From Escallonia rubra (taxonomy: Eukaryota; Streptophyta; Magnoliopsida; Escalloniales; Escalloniaceae): a stretch of 64,000 nt of DNA. Numbering within the stretch: the stretch's first letter is position 1; the number at the start of each line of letters is the position of its first letter. The notes beneath the pieces were generated by a model that saw nothing but the letters and a program-made list of their open reading frames with translations, made no database searches and was not told the DNA's origin. This document shows, in pieces, positions 12,401 through 24,533 of the stretch. The position numbers and the translations under genes are program-made. The stretch covers positions 1 through 64,000 of the forward strand of contig JAVXUO010001206.1 in the NCBI GenBank assembly GCA_033065855.1, read 5' to 3'.

Positions 12401-13443
12401 ATGTGCTCACTCCTGACTTCTTCTGAACTTTCACATCTTCTCTACACAGAAAAGGTAGGCATTTCTTCACTCGTGCTCTTTTTTCTTCTTTTAATGTATG
12501 TCTTCAGATTCTTCCACCAACAAATTTTTTTTTTCTTTTCCAGAAAGCATTTGAGCAAGCCAAACAAATATTAGTTTGATTCTGGCCCCAATTATCATTG
12601 ATCCAAAAAAACCTTCATAATGTTATTGGTTTGATTTTGGCCCCAATTAGAATTGGCCCAGAATAATCTCGGAACGATGGCAAGACTTTCGAGTCCAGGC
12701 CTAACAGACTTGCACATCCAGCCCCATTATTAAGCGGGCAAAAGATGTCAAGTTAATGGTGGTCTAGGCCCTGTTCATGGTCCAATTAATGTCTTGGACT
12801 GCCTGGAACGAGGAGTGGGCCACGAATTTTAAGGCCCACTACTTGATCCAGCCCCTTTTCTGACTCCTGAAAAGAAAAGTTTAAGGAGTAAAAAGGTTAG
12901 TGCTTCCAAGGGCGTTTCTCATTGCGCTTGACCAACCGAGTTAGGCAAGCTTTCCTGAAATTCATATCAGACATTTATATATGAACCTTATATGTCGCCA
13001 CTCTTTTGCTTGCTTTAATTTTTTCTCTTCGCCCTCTCCCCCCCCCCCCCCCGCCCCCCTCTTTTGCAGCTGATATGGAGATAAAAATCCCGGAATCGCC
13101 TACCAAGTTGAGTTTTGGCAGAGAAGAATTTGAGATTGAATAGATTTGTATGAACCTAGACACCTGTTCCATCCACATAAGAAGTACAATGAAAATAAAG
13201 TGCTTGACAATTTTGGAGAGGAAACAAACTAGAAATGGTGGCTTATGATCGGAGGAGATGAAAAAGTCTTTGAACCCAAATACTTTGCACGTGGAGGAAA
13301 AGGTGGTTTAAAGATAAACCAAGGCTTATCAAATGGGCACAGTACAAGGGGTTAGGTCTCTTCTTTGGGCTTATAAAAAGAAGAAGAATTTTCGGTCGAA
13401 TAGAGGGAGGAAAGATAGGAAACATTCAGCAACAAAAGAAGGA

Positions 13444-13475
<32 letters not shown>

Positions 13476-16400
13476 GGAGAGAGAGTGTGCAGCCATTTCG
13501 GCGGCTAGAAGAACAAAAAAAAGAGAGAGAGAGAGGAAGAAACGTTGAAAAGTGGAAGTCTTATCGAGCGAGGGGATAGGCTTATAGGTGAGGGATCCTT
13601 TTCAAATCGCATTTTTTATTTGACTTTCTAACTGGTGCTGCCCTCAAGGTTTAAAAAGGAAGGACTCTTGTATTGCGTCCACCGCTCTCAAGTCACAAGT
13701 CAAAGGAGAAGCAGTGTGTGCGTCCAGCTAGTAAATCAAGTGGCTTTGTTTGATCGAAGGTCCCATCCATAGGGAGGGATCTCAACAACTGGGCCAACCA
13801 ATCATGGATTGGTCTTATCCCAACGGCTGCCCTGACACAACGCATACTTGAGAGAACCTTCGTTTAAGTTTAGAAGGCACCTCAAGGATATTGCATGCAA
13901 ATGCAGAATTAACCTAGCTATTTATAGTAGGCAAAGGAGCGCTCAAATAGGTACTGCACCACCTCAAACAGAAAGACTAAAGGCGTTATCAGTGGCCGAC
14001 TTTAAACAACATACTTATTGAAAGACTTTGTCTAATACTATGTTAACAACAGTGAAAATTTCTAGTGTTAAATATCTTCAGGGGTGGAGTATATCTGTTA
14101 CACACTTACAGAATATCGCATCTCGTTAAAGAATGAATGTATTAAAATCAATGTGTCTGTGTATATCTTTGGGTATTCTACTAGACAAAAACATGACTCT
14201 AAAGAGTATATTGTGGAAGCTTTAATGTCCTAACATCAAGCGATGATTTGACATGAAATGACTTATGCAACATTACAGCGACATGTTTCCGTTCAGGGAA
14301 ATGCTATTTGCACCCCCTAAGATACTAAATTCACCCTTTTTTGTCTCAAAAAAAAGTGCACACTTGCCACACTAAAGTATATTTTAGCAACAAAAGGGAG
14401 TAAAAATAGCATTTCCCTTCCCTAAATTAGCAAACTTCACTCCTAAAGCTTTGCACAGTAACTTAGATGATCCATGTCCGGGTAACATAAACATATATCC
14501 CAAAGACATATAAAATAAAAGGAACTGCCAAACAACGGAACATAAAAACCAAGAAGATGAAGCATTTATTTTCAATGAAATTCACTATTGACAATTATTT
14601 GTCGCCGACTTATAGCTTTTACACCAATTAAATAATTTTTTGTAATTTTTCATGGGTATTTTTTCAGTTCTACCATTAATAAAAAATTTGGTTAGGAACT
14701 TCACCAAACATCCTTATACATTACATTGACAATTTACAGGGTAATTGAATTCACTGAACAATTGAAATCTATTCTATTGCACTCCAAAATAATAAGGATC
14801 GTCCAAAATAATATTTGAAGACCTTTAACGTCACTAATTAGTTTAGTATATAGTTTTAAATCCTATTTTTAACTATCAAACTTTTCTTTATAAGTAAGAG
14901 TATAATCAGAAACATGCCAAAGGGGCAAACTCATGTACCCAACTAATGTACCATTCAGCCACCTATTCAAAGAGTAAAACTATCCAAAAAATCAAGAAAG
15001 GCCTCACTGGAAGTAAAATTTTCCGCAGCCCAGAATGCTAAAGTAGACAAAAGAAGAACCTTTGGATTATCAACAGAACTCTCCAACCCTTCAAATCTCT
15101 GATATTCTTTTCCTTCCATAAAGTTATAGCCACTTTAGATTATCAGACTTTTTGAGTAATTCTTTAAATATAAAATTATAGCCACTTTTTTGGACGTGAG
15201 GTCCCTATAAAAAAGAATGGCCTACATTTTGCTTACCAAAATGATGGTAGATGCTTTACATAATTTAGAAAAAAAATTTGCATCAGTTAAAATTAAAAAG
15301 ATTAACCAATTGTCACGTCATCGTTTTTCCTTTTCTAAATTTCATACTTCGTTTTTTCTTTTTCAGATTTATTGGTTATATTTTCATATTGGAGAAATAT
15401 TTCCGGGATACAACACCAAAAATAAGTCCTAATATGCAGTATATTGGTCAAGTAGTTGAGTTCTCAAGAACTAGTTTACGAACACATATGCCTTACTAAT
15501 ATAGCAATTACTAAACCTGCGAAATTAACTAACTTGGAAATGACGACACCATCTAAGATAATATTTGGAGACCTTCAGCTACATTTTTATGTTTAGTATA
15601 CAGTTTTCTAACTTCTATTTTAATATAATTCGATAACATGTTGATAAAGAAGCTATTCTTGCGCTTCTTTGAGTATCTCGCTCCGCTTATTATATTCTAT
15701 ACTATATATAAACGAAACAAAACCCGCATGTCCTACTGAAAGCTTAGTACACAAGCATAATAATTCCTTTCTTCTCGCTAGCTAGCTGTCTAGCTCCAAG
15801 CCATATCTCATAACTACGAAAAAACTTTGTAGGGTTCAACGCCAAGGTAGAGGGACATGTGGTGGAGGGTTCATGAGTTATGACAGCAACAGAGTCAACT
15901 TCTTCTAGTTTGCACCCTAAAGATAATCAAATTACAGAGCTTACCGATAGGTGGCCTTTTCTCCTTCGAAAACTTTTCCAGGGCATCCCAATCCCTGATT
16001 GTTGCCAAAGCAAAAACTTTAAGCCAATACCATCGTTTCTCTGTAACCTGAATCAGATGCATGAATGCACACATGAAAAAAATTAACAAGTTGCGGAGTT
16101 AAGCAAATAGATGCACCGAAAAATTAAATATGCTTAGGCATTTCCTTGCCGCATCTCTATGTAAGAAAACACTCATCAATAGATTACGGACCTTAAATTC
16201 TGTTTTAACTTTCACTGCAGCCCGATGATTTCCCAGTACAATACACGTACGAATCGTATCACTGATACTTGAATCCACGAAAATGGCCTGCTTTGTACTC
16301 ACTTCTAACTCGTGTTGCATTCTGCACAGGAATATCAAAGTATAATGAAACGAAACAAAGGGATGAGGGAACAGAAATAAGAGCCTCAACTGGTGCATGT

Positions 16401-17699
16401 TTAGCCATAGAAAATAATTTAAGATACAGGTCTTTAAGAAAACAAATAAACAGAAGTCTCTTCACTGATTGGTGCATTACATTCCTCGGTTTTCATACTT
16501 GTACAAGAACTGTGTTGGCTATAGAAGCAACTTAAGTGATCCTCATTTCATCATTCAAGGTAAAGAGAAGAGCTTTGCTTCCCTTCGACCTCCATATGGA
16601 TATAGTATCACCACTTCTTTCCCAAGAAAGAGTAAAGAGATAGATACTGGTCTAGAAAATAACATGTCAGCCTATCAAAATTAAATTTAAACCCTCAACG
16701 GTATCGCCTTGCTAACGAAACATCAACGCATAGTGCCAAGGTGTGCGTCCCTTCTAAAACTAATTCTGATCGCAAATGAAAAGCAGTGGAAATGAATCCC
16801 AACTCACGTCACTCTTTTATGAAGATTTTTTTTACAACAATGGTTTTCAGAACTTAGCGTATTTAATCCCTTTCCAGTGAGTAGGTTACGTAGGAAATTG
16901 CAGTATGCCATAAGGCCGCGAAGCCTAATACACCTACTGGAACCATTACAGAAGATAGCAATCTCTGCATAACTACATGTTATCACTGTAAGAAGATACG
17001 TCACCTTAAAAGTTTTGCATGCTCTTCAGCTGCCTTTGACTCGAATACATGCTCCTTTGTTTCTGAGAAAAGACTTTGGGCCTTCTCAATTAGTTTTATA
17101 CGTGGACCATGAAGTGGAGATCCTTTACTTGCCATTGGGTTCTTTGCTACTTCCCATGATTCTTTCCACAATAGAAAAGCAACTTCCTGTAAAACTAAAT
17201 TAAGTCAAAGGAGAACATTCTTATGGAATGTATTAGCTTTAGCAACTTCACCCACATAAGTTTGCGATGCGATTCACAACCAACAAAAGACATCCAAATG
17301 CCGTCTAGAAAGCAATTAGGGTACGCAACAAAATTTAAAAAAATGTTTAACTCTACCTGAAGCTGACCAGTGGAAAGAAAGAAGTCCTTTAAAAATTCAT
17401 GCTTATAGCACCTGAAATAAAAAAGAAAGTAATGAGGAGTCATGCAAAAGAAACAGGGCTCTAACAAAAGAAGCTTTGTGCTTCTATGGTCATTTCAAAA
17501 CTAGGACCCTTACAAGAAAGCAACCAAAAACACGTACCCCTAGAAGTAACTGATACATACCGTGCATAACTTATAAATAAATCACGCCCCAGTGGTCTAG
17601 CCTGTATTGTTCCAAAAAAGTCTAAGGAGGGCCTCTGCATTAAGTACACGTAAAGAAACATCAATGATACATTAATTTTGAATTGATATATATGTGTGT

Positions 17700-17765
<66 letters not shown>

Positions 17766-20700
17766 GTATGTACGTATGTATGTATGTATGTAGGTACATA
17801 ATAAGTATGCAAATCACTAGAAGTAATACCTTCTGCCAAATGTGAAAAAGCACAAGATATACAAGATCAGTATCACCACATTCAATTGCCTTGGTCAGAG
17901 CTGTATCTTCTTCTCCGATGCTCAGCAAGAGAGGAACCTGCAAAGAATTCACATTTACATATCTAAGGTAGCAGCTTGAGCATTAAATGATGAAAACCAA
18001 ACGAAGAAATTCTTCCAAGAAGAAAATCTCCAGTTTAAAGAAGTGCAACCCAGAGATTGAAGCTCCCAGGTCTAGGGAGCTTCAATCTCTGGGCTACACT
18101 TTCTAGGAGAGGCTGCCTCCATCTTCCGAACCTGTGACCTCCAAGGCATGATGAAGCAAGCTTACAATTGCCGCAAATACAGAACCTTCTGTCAGACTGA
18201 AATAGAATAATGAAAGAGAGAGACGTAGGAAAACATAGAAAAGAAAACCTGTTTTGAGGAACGTGGTTCATGTTCAATAAGCATAGCAGCTAACTTCCGG
18301 CGGCCAGTCTTATCTGCATGAGCAGCGACTGTAGCATAAGATATGCCTTTGCATAATTTCAACTGAAAATCCATCCCAAAAAAAAGAGAAAAAGAAATTA
18401 GATATTGCATTTTCAAGAGAAAGAATGACCATATAACTTTTTTACCAGGCCAAATTAAGAAAGTATAACGCAAAAGACAAACCTTACTTGGCCAACATAA
18501 TAAAGTATAAAGCAAAAGTGACAAACCTTATCGAGTAAGATTTCAAGGAGACTGACATCAGGAATTGCTAAGGATGCAGTTATCTTAGAACATGCCCAAT
18601 GCATAATCACCACTTCCTGCACCAAAGCCCAAAAAATTTAGACATGTACATATGATGTCACACTTTAAGTGTACAAACAGAATAAAGCAATCACTAGAAG
18701 TTGCAAGCATTCACTTTTCATGAAGAAAGGTGCGACTGTCTCTCGACACTTCAGGCAAATATACAGGAAGCTAGAACACTACAAACAGGATCTCGTCAGA
18801 ATTCAAGTTTCATCTCCATGCAAAAAACTATTTCTTGTTAGGACTCATAAGAAGATACTCTCGAGGTAGAAGTCCTGGCTTTTTCTGGAATCATGCAGAC
18901 CGTAGCAAACCACTTTCTCAGCAGTTACAAGTAAATCCAACATTCTTGTTAATGTTTTTAGTAGACGTTTAATGAGCTGAAATGACATATGTTTTTGGTT
19001 TCAGTAATAATGTCCTTGATTTATTCTGGATTGCTGGCCAGGGTGCCTCTGGCCCTTTCCATTTTCAGATTACAAGCAAAGAAAAGTGAGACAATAGTAA
19101 GCGCATTGCAATAGCTACAAAACAAAGTAATCTACTAATGAAGAAGCTAACTTCAGAAATTTCTGGTTGTTGGAACTTAAATGCAACCTACAGGAAATGA
19201 ATTCCCTGTTTCTTTGGCTTTGTTTACCAGCAAGAGTATCTCGAAAGTTAAAAAACCAATGGGCAATTCATTCTGCTGAATTGAAACCCCTTTTTTTTCT
19301 TTCCATTTCCTGATATTCAAAGATGTGCACACTGCACACAATTGGAAAATCCAAGACTGCAAAGCCCAACAGCAATTTACTTTGAGAGTCATATCTGTAA
19401 GCAATGAAATATGACGATAAAATTATCTCCTCTTGAAACTTCAGGAACACAAATCATGGCTTTCCAACAAGACCCACACGTGTACCTGAAAATAGTTTCT
19501 TATTTCAACCAACAAGACCGCACTCCACGACTAAAAAGTTCGGCCAAAATAGCTAAAACAAGAATTGCAAATTGAAAGAGTAATCCCAATAGTTATTCTT
19601 AAGTAGAGAAGAACTTCATAGTCCAAAAACATATATAAAACAACAACAAAAAAAACCTAGTTTAAACTCAAAGTACTGAACCACGCCTAATCGAAACCTA
19701 TGTTAAATGGACTCGCTACGAGTGTCCAAGTCGGATAGGTGTCCAAGTGTGGGATTCGTCTAATTTTCAAAATCCAAGACACCGGGACAAGAAAAAATAT
19801 TCCTATTGTTGTTAAAACTTATATCATCCCAAAGCAATAAAGAAATAAAAGAAACACTATAATACAGCGTTTTTAGTGGCATATCCAATGAGACGTGTCA
19901 GGCACAAAGCACATAACCATGTCCAAATGTCAAGTGTCCGACACCGGTACCTCACGCATTTTGAAGAGCCATGTAACATAGATCCCAACTGCCCGTGAAT
20001 CTTGTTTTGACGGTAGATGAAAGATTCTCCAATTCTAAGGATGCTCCCGACCTCCCGCAAAGAACAACTATGGTTTTGGCACTCACCTCTGTGGACCATA
20101 TCAAATGCTAATAACACAATGATCTAACTCCGGTGCAATCACTACCAGATTATGCTTTTGGCCTTTCCCCAGCCCCTATAACTACAGTCACTGCAACAAA
20201 AACACTCTTTGATTTAGGGTTCCGTATCTATTGAGCTAGGTTAGGGTAGAAGAGAGGATCGAATAGATATACCTAGGCCCTGGACTGACCTAAACAATAG
20301 TATCAGAGGCCCCACCAGGATAAGCCATGACAACTTAATATTTTTTTTGATAACTAACCTTGCTATCAAATAATAGAGATCCTAGCAAAGCGTCAGGCAT
20401 ATCTCATACCCTCACACAGGTGTCGATTATCAGACACAGGTTTTTGATGCATTTTGAAATATCCAAGTAATATCTATATACACAAACATAAACGTCTCTT
20501 GACATGTTCTCTTTGGGCTTCTCTAAGGGTCACATTTGGCACTCCCCTTTACCTGACACTTGCTTACATACATTTGAAGTCAGCAAGCTCATTACTTGTA
20601 CCTTACTATCTTTTTCTAGATATAGTTTAGGCTTTAATTTCAATTAGAATCAGTATTAGGTTAGTTTGTTGAACATCCTTAAATTTTACTCAGAAGTTAA

Positions 20701-23700
20701 ACTTTGCGATAACCTACTAATATTTTCTTGACATCGGAAGTCTGACCTTTCACATAAGGAAAGTATCTCCAGCTTTTTTCAACTTTTTTTTAACGGAGTC
20801 TCTGACCTTAAACCAATGGTCAAAAACTTAATTATATATCGAAAGTTGATTTGTTAACCTTCGTAACAATGATTTGTTTTAATATCTTTCACGCAATTCT
20901 TTTAGATCAATCCACGTAATCATTATAGGGGTTAATGTTAGAATTGCAATAAATTAATTCATGCAATAAGTTGATTGGTTTTGCAATTTTTACTATATTC
21001 ATTGGCCAATGTTTACACTTAGTGACTTAAATAACTCAAGTGGGAGAGCAGTGTTATCGGTTACCTTATACTTTTATGACAAACTAGCGGAACTTCTCTT
21101 TTTTAAAAAGGCACCTTCCTTCGATTTCCTTTTTATTTTCCTTAGTTCTTCTTACTGATCTCCCTGCACCTTTTCTCTGTCTCACTTCGATCCAGGAATC
21201 CAAACTCCTTTTTCCTTCTCTGTTAGTTGTTTATAAATCTGTGCAACAAATTCAATCCAAATGCTAGTTTGTTGATTGAGAAAGTCAATGGTCAATATTA
21301 AGCTTTTTACACTCTCATTCCAGGAGTTAGCTAAGTACACAAAGTTGATAGGTTACTGGTCTCAAGTCCAAGCTAAGATCAAGAGGAAGAAATCACAGCC
21401 AAAGAATCAGCATCAGTGACAAATACCCATAGCTCAACCGAGAGGGAAAAATGATAAATGTTAAAAAATGTATACAGGGATATGCCTACAGTCAAAGGGA
21501 AAATTTACAATGCACTAATAGGTACCTTGTTCTTAAATTCACGATAAGTTCAACAGAAGAAGGAAACTTACTTGGTTCAGACCAAGGTACTCTGATATTC
21601 TCAGCGCTACGAGGTGCTGCTGGGCGTTAATCAAACGACCAATCAGAACTGATGGTGTGAGCAACTGAGAGAACAAAAAATATCAACAATAATTTGGAAA
21701 AGGGAACTAGCAAAATTAGTGATGTAACTCCAACAAAATACTAAGCATCAAATACCTTATATTGCTGAATACTTAGAGGCACACCAATCTCCTGGTTCCG
21801 CACAGCATTTAAGACCCGTAAAGTTTTAGACATCTCCTGGATGCGGTCACGTTGAAAATGGCTGTCAAAGCCAACTGGATATCATTACCGAGATCAAAAA
21901 TCAGAAGGCAAATATATTTTACAATAAGATAGGGAAGATGAGAATTATAGAAAGCAAAGGGAAGTCATACTACAATAAAATAACTCTGCACCAATAGAAC
22001 TTTCATGCTAAATTGTTGGAGAAAGCTTAAGCAAGGCCATATTCTTCTTTCCTATAGGGTACAGAGGTGATTGGCAAGTCGAGTTTTTTTCTTTTACATT
22101 TTCTTCAGGGATTTTCTTTTAGTATTAAATTACCTACATGTACTATTTGTTTTGGATGAGCATCTTATGATACACAAAACCTAGGAGTTGGAACTCCAAA
22201 ATGTATCTCTACTAGTCTTAAAAAAAGTTGACGGTAGTCAAAGTGGAAGGTTGAGATTCCGGATGACATGCCAAGGAAAGTTGGAACCTCCTCCAATCGT
22301 CATGATACTTTTGAAAACTGGATTCCATAGTCCCTTCTCCTGAACCGGAAGTAATGCAAATAACAAAGTTTTTTTTTTTTGTTTGTTAGCAATGCCAAAG
22401 AGATCATGCAACTATATCAACTTAGAACCTTACTCTAGAACCTCATAAGATCTATGCCCACTAAGTATTTACCACACCTTACAAATACCTCTTCAAAGCC
22501 CCACGCCCGACATCATCGTACCTTCTTGAAAAATCGCAAAGCTTCCTCGTCGCATATCTCCGGACTCAAATCTTCTTATACAGAGAATCTCACTCAGTCA
22601 CAACTCCACAACCACTAAACAAGCTTATCGAGCATCACAGGAGAGCAACCACTAAGTGATTCTTTTGCTACTCACCACACTGCTTTCTCACAAGAATTAT
22701 GCTGCAGCACATAAAGTCTATTTTAAAAGGAGACAATGACAACCAAGAGAGACGAAAACAAAGCTAATAACACCTAATTAGGATCCTTTGTCTGGTTCTC
22801 CTTGGGAGCACATCAGCAGAGCTAAAAACACCTAATTATGCTATATGTATAGAGATCAAGTAATTGGTCTTTTTCATCAAAATTCCATCCATAGAAATGA
22901 ACACATTGGTTTTTGCTTTCCAAGAGATGTCAAGGAAAGAGGAGAATATGTATGCTCTTCTTAAATTATCTACATCTCTAGCATGAAAGAAGATCCTAAA
23001 GGCAAACTAGATGTAGTCACCAAATTCGTGATGCCTCCAAGCTTCTAATAAGCATGATCATGCTCTCAACTACATGCAGATCCAAACATATGTATTTTGG
23101 TTACCGCTCCTCCACCCACTATAGACCAAGGTAACATAGCCAAAGAAGCAGATGAGAGACGACCAACTCAAAGCAACCATTATTTCAGTTTCGTCTAACA
23201 AGAACCTCGTAAAGTTGTTCCACCATGACCTGGAGGACACCGGTTGTGTACACGGGAACAGCCTCTTCACGTAAGTGGAGGAGAGGCTGCATACATCAAC
23301 CCTCCCAAGATCCCCCCACCGGGGAAGCCTCGTGCACTAGGCAACCCTTTTGAAAAGAATCTGATTGCCTTCACAAAGGAAACAAGAAAAGGCAGATAGC
23401 AGATCTCCTTGCCTCAATCCTTACTCGAAGAAAAGCCACACAAAGAGCCACTACCAAGTACAAACACATCAATTTGGCACTAAAGCAGAACTCCCTCAAA
23501 CTTCTCATCTACACCCAGCACCTTCCATCTTATAAAATGATAAACAGCTTCTTTGCTCACACCTGGGACCTCACTTAGCCTTGAACCCATGCTATCGCTA
23601 TAAGCCAAACCTCAAAGCTATTGAAACGTGAGTAACCAATGACTACAGCTATCCCACTATATTGATTAAGGCTATGAAAGTAAAACTAAATCCTGCAATG

Positions 23701-24499
23701 CACTCGAACACCTCTGCATATTAGTTCTCACCATGCTTCAGCAAAAATGTCACCCTACAGCCATCAGGCTCCCTAACCTTGTCCCGAAAAACATATTGGC
23801 AACTAGGCAGTCAAATGGCCAGACAAACATAAATGAACAACACTGAATACGACAGTATGTATGTACTCCTCATTGTACACCTAAATTTTAAACACATTAT
23901 AACCATGCCATCAAACCAACCTGCAAAAGGCTTGGCCATAGCTTGCAGCTCGTAGCAGAGTCCGTTGTCGAGAAATATCAAACTCATGACCAGCAGCATC
24001 AATACATGCTTCAACAGCCTCAGGCAGTGATGAGCGTATCAATCTCAAATTTTCATCAGCCTGATGAATAAGCATACATTAAAAAATTTCTCATGAGAAA
24101 ATTCTCCCTTTGGCAATCACATTAACCCATTTTATGTGTGGTTGCATTGTAGCATAACAAAGACAAATATGACAAAGGAAAGAAGAGGCCAGTAATTTCG
24201 TCTTATATATTTGTGCAAGGTGAATTTACGTGTTGTTTCCTAGCCACTCCTTTATATACACTAATAGTTGCCTGTGAACTGAACAACAGAAAAAGCAGAG
24301 ATGCGGAAAGGTAAGTAAAGCAAGTAGTGAGAGCAAAAGTAGGAGCAGGAACATTTCATCATTGTATTCCTAAAGGTACTAGAGATGGCTACCTTTCTGA
24401 ACCTCTCATAATATGCCAATCAATCTCTTATAGTTGCGTGAAATAAAAATAACACCAACAACTCGTGGTTTCTTTATCACATAAAATGTATAACGACTT

Positions 24500-24533
<34 letters not shown>

